Shown here piece by piece: positions 9,194-18,840 of a DNA stretch of 64,000 bases; position 1 is the stretch's first letter, and each line of letters starts with the position of its first letter. Under the pieces are notes generated by a model. The model was not told the DNA's origin and ran no database searches. It worked only from the letters and a program-made list of their open reading frames with translations. Source of the stretch: Bosea sp. AS-1 (GTDB taxonomy: Bacteria > Pseudomonadota > Alphaproteobacteria > Rhizobiales > Beijerinckiaceae). Where the stretch lies: assembly GCF_002220095.1 (NCBI RefSeq), contig NZ_CP022372.1:186001-250000 (forward strand), given 5' to 3'. The translations under genes were made by a program, and so were the position numbers.

Positions 9194-10020
9194 GTTGCGA
9201 TGAACTTCATGCGGTGATCGCGCAGCAGATCGAGGATGGAGGCTGCCGTCTCCTCGATCGAGCGGCGGGTGACGTCGATCACCGGCCAGCCCTTGCGCGC
9301 GCAGAGCCGGCGCGACTGGGCGACTTCATCGGCCACGGCCGCGGGATCGACATAGGGCGTCTCGTCATCGGCGCGCAGCGACAGCAGGCGGTTCTGCCTG
9401 ATCTGGACGATGCGGTCGGGACTGGCGACGAGACCGACGATCAGCGGCTTCTTCGCCGCGTCGAGTTCGATCGGCAACGGCACGTTCGGCACGAGCGGGA
9501 TATTGGCGGTCTTGATGCCGCGATTGGCGAGATAGATGCTCGTCGGCGTCTTGGAGGTGCGGCTAATGCCGACGAGGATGACATCGGCATTGTCGAGGTC
9601 GCCGCCCATCTGCCCGTCATCGTGCAACAGGGTGTAGTTCATCGCGTCGATGCGACGGAAATATTCGGTATTGAGGACGTGCTGAGCGCCCGGTTTCGTC
9701 GCCGAAGCCTGGCCGAGATAGGACTGGAACAGCGACAGCACCGGCTGCAGAACCGACAGGCAGGGACAGCCGAGTTCGCGACAGAAATTCTCCAGCTTCT
9801 CCTGCCATTCCGGCTCGACCAGCGTGTAGAGCACGACGCCAGGCGAGGATTCGATCTCTGCCAGAACGCGGGCGAGCTGCGCTTCCGAGCGCACCAGGGG
9901 ATAGACATGCTCGATCGCGGAGACGGTCTCGTATTGCGCGGCGGCCGCGCGGCTGACCGCGATCAAGGTCTCGCCGGTCGCATCCGAGACCAGATGGAGG
10001 TGAAAATAATTGCGGACCAC
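9190..10020 (-). CDS. ppsR: Pyruvate, phosphate dikinase / PEP synthase regulatory protein
   Basis: A 276-residue DUF299 protein, a bifunctional ADP-dependent kinase and Pi-dependent pyrophosphorylase that inactivates and reactivates pyruvate,phosphate dikinase or PEP synthase. The start [18 protein letters not shown] is typical and the P-loop GISRTSKTP lies at residues 151-159. No dikinase gene is in the window, so the partner is encoded elsewhere. It is the first leftward gene from the presumed replication origin and overlaps maf by 4 bp, so its promoter must lie within the origin region. Confidence 0.9.
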   Translation of the reverse strand: MVRNYFHLHLVSDATGETLIAVSRAAAAQYETVSAIEHVYPLVRSEAQLARVLAEIESSPGVVLYTLVEPEWQEKLENFCRELGCPCLSVLQPVLSLFQSYLGQASATKPGAQHVLNTEYFRRIDAMNYTLLHDDGQMGGDLDNADVILVGISRTSKTPTSIYLANRGIKTANIPLVPNVPLPIELDAAKKPLIVGLVASPDRIVQIRQNRLLSLRADDETPYVDPAAVADEVAQSRRLCARKGWPVIDVTRRSIEETAASILDLLRDHRMKFIAT

Positions 10021-10107
10021 GGCAGCCCTCGCGGTGAAGCTCGCTTCTCCTCTAACCCGAGACGGGCATTTGGCAAATCGAGGGCGTAGTCGGGGGGAGC
10101 CGATGGG

Positions 10108-10116
10108 TTATCCAGA
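10108..10116 (+). promoter_or_regulatory. DnaA box, one mismatch
   Basis: TTATCCAGA differs from TTATCCACA at one base. It lies 14 bases from the perfect box and in opposite orientation to it, within oriC. Confidence 0.6.
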
Positions 10117-10130
10117 CCCCTCGGGAGCAG

Positions 10131-10139
10131 TGTGGATAA
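10131..10139 (-). promoter_or_regulatory. Perfect DnaA box
   Basis: TGTGGATAA is the exact reverse complement of the consensus TTATCCACA, in the ppsR-hemE gap. Confidence 0.8.
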
Positions 10140-10169
10140 GACTCGCAACAAGCGAGTTCGAGAGCAGCC

Positions 10170-10178
10170 TCTGGACAA
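10170..10178 (-). promoter_or_regulatory. Weak DnaA-like box
   Basis: TCTGGACAA reads TTGTCCAGA on the minus strand, two mismatches from consensus. Its support comes mainly from being clustered with better boxes. Confidence 0.4.
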
Positions 10179-10225
10179 CCGCGCTGGGCCATCAACAGCC
10201 TCGCCGCTGTGCATGGTAAAGAAAG

Positions 10226-10241
10226 TGTTTCACGTGAATCA
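10226..10241. promoter_or_regulatory. parS-like site in oriC
   Basis: TGTTTCACGTGAATCA matches the ParB site TGTTTCACGTGAAACA at 15 of 16 positions. The one change (A to T at position 14) creates a GAATC methylation motif at 10236-10240. Confidence 0.65.
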
Positions 10242-10279
10242 TTCGGCCGTGCCGGATCGCTCCGCCGAATTTCAATTCG

Positions 10280-10295
10280 TTAAGAAAGCCTTAAC
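10280..10295. promoter_or_regulatory. CtrA box in oriC
   Basis: TTAAGAAAGCCTTAAC fits the CtrA consensus TTAA-N7-TTAA exactly, with the usual trailing C. In Caulobacter, CtrA bound at such sites represses origin firing; the same use is inferred here. It is also about 150 bp upstream of hemE. Confidence 0.7.
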
Positions 10296-10352
10296 GACCC
10301 CTATCCTGGATCGTCGCCCCGCGACCTGCTGTCCCACCGGCTGTGGAACGGT

Positions 10353-10361
10353 TGTGGACGA
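10353..10361 (-). promoter_or_regulatory. Weak DnaA-like box near hemE
   Basis: TGTGGACGA reads TCGTCCACA on the minus strand, two mismatches from consensus. A related TGTGGA core begins at 10342. Confidence 0.4.
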
Positions 10362-10442
10362 AATTGTGGCGGGCTATCTCCCTCTCCCCAAGAGTCAAAG
10401 AAAGAAGAGTCTTTCTAGGATTCTCTTTTAAGAGGATGTGAG

Positions 10443-11495
10443 ATGGATCGCCCGGCAGGCCCTATGACATTCGAGCGACCTGCCTTTCTGAGAGCTCTCT
10501 CCGGCGAGACACTCCCGACTCCGCCTGTTTGGCTGATGCGCCAGGCCGGACGGTATCTCCCGGAGTATCGAGAGCTTCGGGCAAAGGCCGGCAGCTTCCT
10601 CTCCCTTTGCTATAATCCCGGGCTGGCCGCCGAGGTTACGCTGCAGCCGATCCGTCGATTCGGCTTCGACGCCGCAATCCTGTTCTCGGATATCCTGGTC
10701 GTGCCTCAGGCGCTGGGCCAGAAGCTTTGGTTCGCTGAAGGTGAGGGCCCGCGGCTGGAGCCGGTGGCCAGCAAGGAAAGGCTTTCCGAGATCGATAATC
10801 TGGCAGACGACCGCAAGCTCTCGCCGATCATCGAAACCGTTCAGCGGGTTCGTAGTGCCCTTCCCTGTGAGACTGGCTTCATCGGGTTCTGTGGCGCGCC
10901 CTGGACGGTTGCGACCTACATGGTTGCCGGGCGCGGCACTCCCGATCAGGGACCGGCGCGGGCGCTGTTCGCTGCGGACCCCTCGCTCTTCCAGGCCATC
11001 ATCGACCGTATCGTCGTAGCGTCCATCCGTTACCTCAACGCCCAGATCGCAGCGGGTGTCGATGCCGTGCAGATCTTCGACAGCTGGGCTGGCGTGCTGT
11101 CTCCCGAAGATTTCCAGCGCTGGTGCATCGCGCCGACGAAACGGATCGTCGATGGTGTGCGTGCGGAGCACCCGCAAGCCCGGATCATCGGCTTCCCGCG
11201 CGGTGCCGGCAGGTTGATCCCGGACTATGTTCGCGGAACCGGTGTCGACGCTGTCGGCCTCGAGACAGAAATCGACCGGGCTTTCGTGCGCGCGCAGGTC
11301 CAGACGCTCGTCCCGGTGCAGGGTCATCTCGATCCGAATATCCTGCGTGCGGGAGGGCCTGAGCTTGAGCGCGAGGCCGAGGCGATCCTCGCAGCTTTCG
11401 GCGATGCGCCGTTCGTGTTCAATCTCGGCCACGGCATCCTGCCGGACACGCCGATCGCTCATGTCGAACGTCTGCTCAAGGCGGTTCGAGGCTAG
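10443..11495 (+). CDS. hemE: Uroporphyrinogen decarboxylase
   Basis: A 350-residue cytosolic enzyme that decarboxylates uroporphyrinogen III to coproporphyrinogen III in haem synthesis. The first family signature [15 protein letters not shown] spans residues 28-42 and the catalytic Asp is D83 in [14 protein letters not shown] and GFPRGAG follow. ATG 10443 has an AGAGG site upstream; ATG 10464 (MTFERPAF) is an alternative start. It is the first rightward gene from oriC and is followed 12 bases later by hemJ, so both haem genes are probably cotranscribed. Confidence 0.96.
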   Translation: MDRPAGPMTFERPAFLRALSGETLPTPPVWLMRQAGRYLPEYRELRAKAGSFLSLCYNPGLAAEVTLQPIRRFGFDAAILFSDILVVPQALGQKLWFAEGEGPRLEPVASKERLSEIDNLADDRKLSPIIETVQRVRSALPCETGFIGFCGAPWTVATYMVAGRGTPDQGPARALFAADPSLFQAIIDRIVVASIRYLNAQIAAGVDAVQIFDSWAGVLSPEDFQRWCIAPTKRIVDGVRAEHPQARIIGFPRGAGRLIPDYVRGTGVDAVGLETEIDRAFVRAQVQTLVPVQGHLDPNILRAGGPELEREAEAILAAFGDAPFVFNLGHGILPDTPIAHVERLLKAVRG

Positions 11496-11507
11496 GGAGT
11501 CCAAGCC

Positions 11508-11930
11508 ATGTATGAATGGATCAAAGCTTTCCACGTCATGGCAGTCATCTCCTGGATGGCCGGGATGCTCTATCTGCCGCGGCTAATGGTGTATCATTCG
11601 GAGGCGCAGGTCGGCTCGATCCAGTCTGAGACCTTCAAGGTCATGGAGCGGCGGCTGCTCAAGGGCATCATCAACCCGGCGATGATCGCGACTTGGGTGC
11701 TCGGACTTTACCTCGCCTGGTACGCCTTCGCCTTCAAGGGTGGCTGGCTGCATGCCAAATTCCTGCTCGTCATCATCCTTTCGGGAATCCATGGTGTGCT
11801 GGTCCGACGGGTGAAGGATTTCGCCGCGGACAAGAACAGCCGGTCGGCGCGCTACTATCGGATTCTCAACGAGGTGCCGGCGCTGCTCATGGTGGGCATC
11901 GTCATTCTCGTCATCGTGAAACCGTTCTGA
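11508..11930 (+). CDS. hemJ: Protoporphyrinogen oxidase HemJ
   Basis: A 140-residue inner-membrane protein with about four transmembrane helices that oxidises protoporphyrinogen IX to protoporphyrin IX. The N-terminal YEWIKAFHVMAVISWMAGMLYLPR carries the conserved His, and a second conserved block AKFLLVIILSGIHG follows. It lies 12 bases downstream of hemE and before rho, the standard alphaproteobacterial placement. No hemG or hemY-type gene is seen in the window, which fits use of HemJ. Confidence 0.9.
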   Translation: MYEWIKAFHVMAVISWMAGMLYLPRLMVYHSEAQVGSIQSETFKVMERRLLKGIINPAMIATWVLGLYLAWYAFAFKGGWLHAKFLLVIILSGIHGVLVRRVKDFAADKNSRSARYYRILNEVPALLMVGIVILVIVKPF

Positions 11931-12151
11931 CGGAAGCTGTCGTTTCCCGCTTGAGCCGGATCGCGATTCCCGTTATCAGATTGCCACGCTTCTCCAGCGT
12001 CCTCCCTGTTATCGACTGTTCATGAGTCTGCTGCCTTGCGGCGGTTCATGGCGCAACCCTCCCAAGCGCAGGTCCGGTTCGGGCCCAAAGTCGATCACTT
12101 CAGTACCGTCCCTACCCCGCCGTTGTGCGGTGTTTACGATCCGGGTGCCCC

Positions 12152-13417
12152 ATGCGGGAAATCAAGCTCCAAGAGCTCAAGAGCAAATCGCCGACCGAAC
12201 TGCTGTCCTTTGCCGAGGAGGTGGAGGTCGAGAACGCCAGCACGATGCGCAAGCAGGAGCTGATGTTCGCCATTCTGAAGCAGCTCGCCGCGCGCGAGAC
12301 CGAGATTCTCGGCGAGGGCGTCGTCGAGGTCCTGCAGGACGGTTTTGGCTTCCTGCGCTCGCCGGATTCGAACTATCTGCCGGGCCCTGACGACATCTAC
12401 GTCTCCCCTTCGCAGATCCGGAAATTCGGCCTGCGCACCGGCGATACGGTGGAAGGCCCGATCCGCAGCCCGAAGGACGGCGAGCGCTATTTCGCGCTGC
12501 TCAAGGTCAACACGGTCAATTTTGAAGACCCGGAGAAGATCAAGCACAAGATCCACTTCGACAACCTGACGCCGCTCTACCCGGATCAGCGCCTGAAACT
12601 CGAAGTCCAGGATCCGACGAAGAAGGATTTCTCGCCGCGCGTCATCGATATCGTCGCGCCGATCGGCAAGGGCCAGCGCGCCTTGATCGTCGCGCCGCCG
12701 CGTACCGGTAAGACGGTTCTGCTGCAGAATATCGCGCAATCGATCACGACGAATCACCCCGAGTGCTATCTGATCGTGCTGCTGATCGACGAGCGGCCCG
12801 AGGAAGTCACCGACATGCAGCGCTCGGTGAAGGGCGAGGTCGTGTCCTCGACCTTCGACGAACCGGCCTCGCGCCACGTTCAGGTTGCCGAGATGGTGAT
12901 CGAGAAGGCGAAGCGCCTGGTCGAGCATGGCCGTGACGTTGTCATCCTGCTCGATTCGATCACGCGCCTCGGCCGCGCCTACAATACCGTGGTGCCGTCT
13001 TCCGGCAAGGTGCTGACCGGCGGTGTCGACGCCAACGCGCTGCAGCGTCCGAAGCGTTTCTTCGGCGCCGCGCGCAATATCGAGGAAGGCGGCTCGCTCA
13101 CCATCGTCGCCACCGCGCTGATCGATACAGGTTCACGCATGGACGAAGTCATCTTCGAGGAGTTCAAGGGCACCGGCAATTCGGAAATCGTGCTCGACCG
13201 CAAGGTGGCCGACAAGCGCATCTTCCCGGCGATCGATATCCTCAAGTCCGGGACTCGCAAGGAAGAGCTCATCACGCCGCGCTCGGACCTGCAGAAGACC
13301 TACGTGCTGCGCCGCATCCTCAACCCGATGGGCCCGCAGGACGCGATCGAGTTCCTCATCGACAAGCTGCGCCAGACCAAGCAGAACTCCGAGTTCTTCG
13401 ACTCGATGAACACCTGA
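12152..13417 (+). CDS. rho: Transcription termination factor Rho
   Basis: A 421-residue hexameric RNA helicase that ends transcription of untranslated RNA. The N-terminal Rho-N and cold-shock-like RNA-binding domain ([27 protein letters not shown]) covers about residues 1-125, the Walker A motif APPRTGKT is at 181-188, and the Q-loop/secondary RNA site follows. ATG 12152 gives the normal family start [10 protein letters not shown]. The 221-bp leader upstream has no convincing gene; rho leaders are autoregulated in other bacteria. A strong hairpin follows the stop. Confidence 0.97.
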   Translation: MREIKLQELKSKSPTELLSFAEEVEVENASTMRKQELMFAILKQLAARETEILGEGVVEVLQDGFGFLRSPDSNYLPGPDDIYVSPSQIRKFGLRTGDTVEGPIRSPKDGERYFALLKVNTVNFEDPEKIKHKIHFDNLTPLYPDQRLKLEVQDPTKKDFSPRVIDIVAPIGKGQRALIVAPPRTGKTVLLQNIAQSITTNHPECYLIVLLIDERPEEVTDMQRSVKGEVVSSTFDEPASRHVQVAEMVIEKAKRLVEHGRDVVILLDSITRLGRAYNTVVPSSGKVLTGGVDANALQRPKRFFGAARNIEEGGSLTIVATALIDTGSRMDEVIFEEFKGTGNSEIVLDRKVADKRIFPAIDILKSGTRKEELITPRSDLQKTYVLRRILNPMGPQDAIEFLIDKLRQTKQNSEFFDSMNT

Positions 13418-13442
13418 TCCCGTCCAAACCGGCTTCCATTCC

Positions 13443-13496
13443 AGCGCCGTCGTTCCTGCAGATCGCATCTGCAGCGAATGACGGCGTTGTCGTTTT
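13443..13496 (+). terminator. Long hairpin after rho
   Basis: A 21-bp bulged stem (13443-13463 with 13467-13488) with a 3-base CGC loop is followed by TTTT at 13492-13495. It lies between the convergent ends of rho (13417) and the DUF255 gene (13536). It may be the rho terminator or a REP-like palindrome. Confidence 0.65.
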
Positions 13497-13535
13497 GAGC
13501 GATGGGTATTCCGACGACCGCCGTCGGCTCTCGAC

Positions 13536-15539
13536 CTAACGTCCCTCTGCGACGGCCTCGGCCAATCGATTCGGATCCGTGACGGGTGGCAGGCAACGAC
13601 CTTCGAAGCAGATGAAGGCCGCGCCGTCTCCGGCTTGGCGCAACATCGCAGTGGCGGGATGGCCGGGAGGCAGCGACGTCGAGTCAGCGCAGTCGACCAG
13701 GATTGTCGTCGTGTAGGGCAGGTTCCACGCGCTTCGATGGAAATCCATTCGGGCTGGGCCTGCCAGGACGATCTCGGCCCCGTAACGGGCGAGGTCATAG
13801 GCGTTCAGCACCGAGCCATGCGCCATCGGCGCGCGGGCTGCGGCCTGCACCGCCGCTTTCAACTGGGCTTGTGCCTTGTCCCTGTCCGCGGACGCGCCCG
13901 TCTTCGCCGCGAGCCGAACGAGGTTGGCTGCGTGAACGCCCAGAGCATTGGGCACCGCGTCATCGTGAGTAGGCCTCGGTCGCACCGGAAGTTCGCCTGA
14001 TTCATGCCGAGTCATCCCGAGTAGACCGGTGTTCCGATCGCGGTAGTGCCGGTCGAGATGGGTAGACCAGCGCTGCGCATCATCGAGATAATGGGGTTCC
14101 AGTGTCGCATCATGCAGCGCAAGGGCCGCATCGATCATGGCGGCGTGGTCCAAAGCAAAGCCAGGCGCGATCAGTCGCCCAAGTCGATAGGAATGGGCCA
14201 GTCCATCGCCATCCATCATCGATTCGGCAACGAAACGGTAGGCCCCTTTTGCAAGGCCAAGCCAATGGGGTTCGCCCAGCAGACCGGACGCGCGGGCGAG
14301 CGCGGCAATCATCAGCCCATTCCAGTCGGCAAGGATCTTGTCGTCTCGTGCCGGCGGCACCCGCTGCATTCGGATGGCGAGAAGCTGCTCTTTCATCGCC
14401 GTGAGTCGCTGAGCGGTTTCCTTATCCGGATCGGGCGTGTCGAGCCGATTGAGGATGTTCGTTTCTTCCCAGTTCCCATGGACGGTGACGTCATAATGCT
14501 GGGCGAACAACAGACCGTCTTCGGATCCGAGGACGGCGGTGATGTCGTCCAAAGTCCAGACATAGAATTTGCCCTCGACGCCTTCTGAATCCGCGTCGAG
14601 GCTGGCAGCGAAGGCGCCCTCGGGCAGGAGCATTTCGCGTTCGAGCCAGGCAACAATTCCCGTGGCGGCTTCGCGGGCAAGGAGATTGCCGGTTCGCTGC
14701 GCTTCGAGCGCATAAAGCACCAGGAGCTGGGCGTTGTCGTAAAGCATCTTTTCGAAATGCGGTACGAGCCAACGCTCGTCGACGGCATAGCGGGCGAAGC
14801 CGCCCCCGATATGGTCGTGAATGCCGCCGCGGGCCATGCGCTCCAATGTGACGGACGCTGCCACCATTGTGGGCGCTGATTCGGTTGCGCGGCTTCCGGC
14901 ACGCCACAGCAGCTCGATCAGCCCGGCATTGGGGAATTTCGGTGCGCCCTTCAGCCCGCCGTCGCGAGAGTCGAAAGCTCCCGCGATCTGCTCCGCGAGA
15001 TGGTCGAGATCGGGTTCTCCGACCTCTGTCTGGGCTATGGTTTCCGCGCGCTCGAGGGTCGTGCGGATGGCGGCGGCGTTGCTCGTGATCCGATCCGGCT
15101 CACGCCGGTAGATCGCTGAGAGCTGCCGCAACACAGCGGTAAAGGACGGGCGGCCGTGACGGGGCTCCGGCGGGAAATAGGTGCCGCCCCAGAAAGCATC
15201 ACCGTCTGGTGTCAGGAACATCGTCAGGGGCCAGCCACCTTGCTCGCCGAGACTGTGCAGGGCCGTCATATAGACATGATCGATGTCAGGTCGTTCCTCT
15301 CGATCGACCTTGATGTTCACGAAGAGCTCGTTCATGACGGCAGCCGTCTCCGGGCTCTCGAAGCTTTCATGGGCCATGACATGGCACCAATGGCAGGCGG
15401 CGTAGCCGATCGAGAGCAGCACGGGCCGGTTGCTGCGCTTGGCCTCGGCGAAAGCCTCGGGACTCCACTCCCACCAATCGACGGGGTTGTCGCGATGCTG
15501 GAGCAGATAAGGGCTGGCGGCTCCGGAGAGGCGGTTCAT
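13536..15539 (-). CDS. DUF255 thioredoxin-domain protein (YyaL/SSP411 family)
   Basis: A 667-residue, probably cytosolic protein with an N-terminal thioredoxin-like DUF255 domain followed by a large alpha/alpha-barrel region like that of N-acylglucosamine epimerases. The CxxC-like motif CHWC lies at C49 to C52, in the invariant context [24 protein letters not shown] is the thioredoxin cis-Pro region. The function of the family is unknown. It reads head-on to replication from oriC and interrupts the otherwise plus-strand rho to mnmE stretch. Its start lies 33 bases from the mnmE start, so the two share a tiny divergent promoter region. Confidence 0.88.
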   Translation of the reverse strand: MNRLSGAASPYLLQHRDNPVDWWEWSPEAFAEAKRSNRPVLLSIGYAACHWCHVMAHESFESPETAAVMNELFVNIKVDREERPDIDHVYMTALHSLGEQGGWPLTMFLTPDGDAFWGGTYFPPEPRHGRPSFTAVLRQLSAIYRREPDRITSNAAAIRTTLERAETIAQTEVGEPDLDHLAEQIAGAFDSRDGGLKGAPKFPNAGLIELLWRAGSRATESAPTMVAASVTLERMARGGIHDHIGGGFARYAVDERWLVPHFEKMLYDNAQLLVLYALEAQRTGNLLAREAATGIVAWLEREMLLPEGAFAASLDADSEGVEGKFYVWTLDDITAVLGSEDGLLFAQHYDVTVHGNWEETNILNRLDTPDPDKETAQRLTAMKEQLLAIRMQRVPPARDDKILADWNGLMIAALARASGLLGEPHWLGLAKGAYRFVAESMMDGDGLAHSYRLGRLIAPGFALDHAAMIDAALALHDATLEPHYLDDAQRWSTHLDRHYRDRNTGLLGMTRHESGELPVRPRPTHDDAVPNALGVHAANLVRLAAKTGASADRDKAQAQLKAAVQAAARAPMAHGSVLNAYDLARYGAEIVLAGPARMDFHRSAWNLPYTTTILVDCADSTSLPPGHPATAMLRQAGDGAAFICFEGRCLPPVTDPNRLAEAVAEGR

Positions 15540-15571
15540 TGGGCGCTACTTCCCGGCGCCGAGGCGGCACC

Positions 15572-16885
15572 ATGATCGATCAGGCGAGCCATCCTACCAT
15601 TGTCGCGCTCTCCTCGGCACCCGGCAGGGCCGGCGTTGCGGTTGTGCGCATGTCGGGTCCGGCCGCTCGATTCGCTCTCGAAACGACTGCAGGACCTGTA
15701 CCGTTGCCGCGATTGGCGACCCTTCGGGTGCTTCGCGACATCCAGAACGAGGTGATCGACAAGGGACTCGTTCTGTTCTTCCCCGGCCCTACCAGTTTTA
15801 CCGGCGAAGATGTCGTTGAATTTCATGTACATGGCTCACGTGCGATACTAGCGGCACTACTTCGGCATCTAGCGGCACTACCAGGCGTGAGACTGGCGGA
15901 GGCCGGAGAGTTTACCCGGCGCGCGTTCGAAGCTGGCAAGCTCGATCTGGCGGCCGTCGAAGGCCTCGCCGACCTGATCGATTCGGAAACGGAATGGCAG
16001 CGCCGGCAGGCCCTGCGCCAGATGGAAGGCGCGCTCGGTACCCTAGCGGGGCAGTGGCGCACGCGATTGCTGGAAGCCATGACCTTGCTCGCGGCCGAGA
16101 TCGATTTCTCGGACGAAGGTGATGTCGAAGGCCCGCTTCAAGAAGAAGCGCTGCAGATCGCGGGTTCCGTCCTGCGGTCGCTACGCGCGGCGCTGGGTAG
16201 TTTCGCGATGGGTGAGCGGGTGCGCGAGGGCTTCATCGTGGTATTGGCCGGCCCGCCGAATGCAGGCAAATCCAGCTTGCTGAACACGCTGGCTCGCCGC
16301 GACGTCGCCATCGTGTCTCCCGTGGCCGGCACCACGCGCGACGCACTTGAGGTGAGGCTCGATCTCGAGGGCTTGCCGGTGATCCTGATCGATACGGCTG
16401 GTCTGCGTGACAGCGTCGATCCGATCGAAGCGGAAGGTGTCAGGCGTGCGCGCGCCCTAGTGGAACGGGCCGACCTGGTTCTCAGCTTGCGTGGGGTCGA
16501 TTCGGATCCGTACCGAACGGCGGAGAACGCCGCTCAGATTGCTGTGGCGACCAAAGCCGACCTCGGCGGCGTCGTCCTGCCCGGCGAATACGCCATTTCG
16601 GTCAAGAACGGCGACGGGCTCCCCGAGCTGTTGTCGGCGATCGTCTCGCATCTGCGCGGTCTCGGGCAGGGCGAACCGGCCCTTCTGACGCGCGAACGTC
16701 ATCGCGTTGCGGTTGTCGCGGCGGCTGCAGCTTTGGAGCGGATGACTCAATCCCACGGCGCCCCCAGCGAGCTGCTTGCCGAAGATGTTCGTCTCGCCGT
16801 CATGGCTTTGGAGCGTCTGGTCGGACGGATCGGCGTCGAAGATGTCCTCGACAACCTGTTTGCCGGTTTCTGCATCGGGAAATAA
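15572..16885 (+). CDS. mnmE: tRNA modification GTPase MnmE
   Basis: A 437-residue GTPase that works with MnmG to build cmnm5/nm5 groups on U34 of certain tRNAs. The N-terminal tetrahydrofolate-binding domain covers about 1-120. The G domain is inserted in a helical domain and shows G1 AGPPNAGKSS near 226-235, G2 GTTRD and G3 DTAGLR. The C-terminal CIGK ends the protein with the conserved Cys. ATG 15572 follows GAGGCGG. mnmG comes 68 bases later. Confidence 0.96.
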   Translation: MIDQASHPTIVALSSAPGRAGVAVVRMSGPAARFALETTAGPVPLPRLATLRVLRDIQNEVIDKGLVLFFPGPTSFTGEDVVEFHVHGSRAILAALLRHLAALPGVRLAEAGEFTRRAFEAGKLDLAAVEGLADLIDSETEWQRRQALRQMEGALGTLAGQWRTRLLEAMTLLAAEIDFSDEGDVEGPLQEEALQIAGSVLRSLRAALGSFAMGERVREGFIVVLAGPPNAGKSSLLNTLARRDVAIVSPVAGTTRDALEVRLDLEGLPVILIDTAGLRDSVDPIEAEGVRRARALVERADLVLSLRGVDSDPYRTAENAAQIAVATKADLGGVVLPGEYAISVKNGDGLPELLSAIVSHLRGLGQGEPALLTRERHRVAVVAAAAALERMTQSHGAPSELLAEDVRLAVMALERLVGRIGVEDVLDNLFAGFCIGK

Positions 16886-16953
16886 ATGGGCCGCCGACAT
16901 GGGTGGCCTACTCCACGATTGACCACCCTGCCTGGCTTCGTTAGCGAAACACT

Positions 16954-18840
16954 ATGTCAAACCTTGCGCGACCCTACGATGTCATCGTCGTCGGTGGCGG
17001 CCATGCCGGCGCCGAGGCTGCAGCTGCCGCCGCACGTTACGGCGCGCGCACGGCACTGGTGACGCACAAGCCCGAGACGATCGGCGTCATGTCCTGCAAC
17101 CCGGCGATCGGTGGGCTGGGCAAAGGTCACCTGGTCCGCGAGATCGATGCGCTGGACGGGATCATGGCACTTGCGGCCGATCGCGGCGGCATCCAGTTCC
17201 GCATGCTCAATCGCCGCAAGGGCCCTGCCGTGCGCGGCCCCCGCGCGCAGGCGGATCGCAAACTCTACCGGCTGGCGGTTCAGAACCTTCTGGCCGAGCA
17301 GCCGAATCTCGACATCATCGCCGGGGACGCTTTCGATATCGCGATCGAAGCGGGGCGCGTGACTGCTGTTCTGCTCGCTGATGGGCGCCGATTCGCTACC
17401 GGAACGGTCGTGCTGACGACCGGTACGTTTTTGCGCGGTCTGATTCATATTGGGGAAACCAAGATTCCGGCGGGCCGGGTTGGCGAGGCCCCATCCGTCG
17501 GCCTGTCGGCAACGCTGGAACGCCATGCTTTTCCGCTCGGCCGGCTCAAGACCGGAACCCCTCCCCGGCTCGATGGACGCACCATCGACTGGGCAGCGCT
17601 GGAAATGCAGCCCGGCGATGAGCCACCGGAGCCTTTCTCGGCGCTGACCGGACGCATCGACAACCCGCAGATCTCCTGCGGTATCACTCGGACCACTTTG
17701 GAAAGTCACGAGTTGATCCGCGCCAACCTCCATCGCGCACCGATGTTTTCAGGGCAGATCGAGGGTCGCGGCCCGCGCTACTGCCCGTCGATCGAGGACA
17801 AGGTCGGCCGCTTCGGCGATCGCGACGGTCATCAGATCTTTCTCGAGCCGGAAGGCCTCGACGACGACACGGTCTACCCGAACGGCATTTCGACGTCGCT
17901 TCCCGAAGACGTGCAACGTGAGCTGCTCAAGACCATTCCGGGTCTGGAACGGGCGGTCATGTTGCGACCCGGCTATGCGATCGAATACGACTTCGTTGAT
18001 CCGCGGGCGCTGCGCAATACGCTCGAAACCCGGGCGATCGGAGGACTTTTCCTGGCAGGTCAGATCAATGGCACGACCGGTTACGAAGAGGCCGGAGCCC
18101 AAGGCCTTCTTGCAGGAATGAATGCGGCGCGGACGGCCAGCGGGGCGGATGCAGCGGTGTTCGACCGGGCACGGTCCTATATTGGCGTGCTCGTCGACGA
18201 CCTTGTCGCGCATGGCGTTACGGAACCGTATCGAATGTTTACATCGCGGGCCGAGTTTCGCTTGTCGCTGCGAGTCGACAATGCCGATGAACGGTTGACA
18301 GCGCTGGGGAGCGAATTGGGCGTTGTCGGCGCGAAGCGCCTCGCCGCGTTCGAGGCGCGCAATCGCGAGATCGAGCATTTGCGCGCGGAACTCCAGTCGT
18401 TGCAGTTGACACCACAGCAGGCGGAGGCCGGTGGCTTGCAGCTCAACCGCGATGGCCTGCGGCGCAGTGCCTACCAGATTCTATCCTATCCGGACGTCTC
18501 TTTTGCCCAGCTTGCCGCGATCTGGCCGCAGCTCAACGCTTATCCCGATTCCGTGGTGAGCCGGGTAACGGCAGATGCGGTCTATGCGGTCTATCTTGAC
18601 CGGCAGGCGGTGGAGATTCAGGCTTACCGTCGCGACCAAGCGCTGAAAGTGCCCGAGGATCTCGATCTCGATGCGATCTCGGGGCTCTCGAACGAACTGA
18701 AGGCGAAGCTTGCGGCGACCCGGCCGGCTGACCTAGCGGAGGCGGGGAAGATCGAGGGCATGACGCCCGCCGCTTTGACCTTGCTGGCGGCCCATGCTCG
18801 CAGGAGCCGTGCAGCGAGCTTATCCACAGGCGCAACGTGA
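16954..18840 (+). CDS. mnmG: tRNA uridine-5-carboxymethylaminomethyl synthase MnmG
   Basis: A 628-residue FAD- and NADH-binding partner of MnmE in wobble-uridine modification. The dinucleotide loop [11 protein letters not shown] is at about residues 12-22; [13 protein letters not shown] and the GidA signatures GTPPRLDG and [16 protein letters not shown] segments are present. The C-terminal helical MnmE- and tRNA-binding region is complete. A perfect DnaA box sits in its last codons, and the stop overlaps the GTG start of rsmG (GTGA). Confidence 0.96.
   Translation: MSNLARPYDVIVVGGGHAGAEAAAAAARYGARTALVTHKPETIGVMSCNPAIGGLGKGHLVREIDALDGIMALAADRGGIQFRMLNRRKGPAVRGPRAQADRKLYRLAVQNLLAEQPNLDIIAGDAFDIAIEAGRVTAVLLADGRRFATGTVVLTTGTFLRGLIHIGETKIPAGRVGEAPSVGLSATLERHAFPLGRLKTGTPPRLDGRTIDWAALEMQPGDEPPEPFSALTGRIDNPQISCGITRTTLESHELIRANLHRAPMFSGQIEGRGPRYCPSIEDKVGRFGDRDGHQIFLEPEGLDDDTVYPNGISTSLPEDVQRELLKTIPGLERAVMLRPGYAIEYDFVDPRALRNTLETRAIGGLFLAGQINGTTGYEEAGAQGLLAGMNAARTASGADAAVFDRARSYIGVLVDDLVAHGVTEPYRMFTSRAEFRLSLRVDNADERLTALGSELGVVGAKRLAAFEARNREIEHLRAELQSLQLTPQQAEAGGLQLNRDGLRRSAYQILSYPDVSFAQLAAIWPQLNAYPDSVVSRVTADAVYAVYLDRQAVEIQAYRRDQALKVPEDLDLDAISGLSNELKAKLAATRPADLAEAGKIEGMTPAALTLLAAHARRSRAASLSTGAT
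18820..18828 (+). promoter_or_regulatory. Perfect DnaA box in the mnmG 3' end
   Basis: TTATCCACA occurs in the last codons of mnmG, 56 bases before the perfect parS site. A chance match is possible. Confidence 0.45.

Larger units (their letters stand above)
10021..10442. other. Probable chromosomal replication origin (oriC)
   Basis: This 422-bp gap holds no gene and separates divergent ppsR and hemE. It contains one perfect DnaA box (10131-10139), one with a single mismatch (10108-10116), two with two mismatches (10170-10178, 10353-10361), a perfect CtrA box (10280-10295), a parS-like palindrome (10226-10241), four GANTC sites and an AT-rich purine tract before hemE. The Caulobacter origin is likewise beside hemE with DnaA and CtrA sites. 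Gene orientation also switches here. Which part unwinds is not known. Confidence 0.85.
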
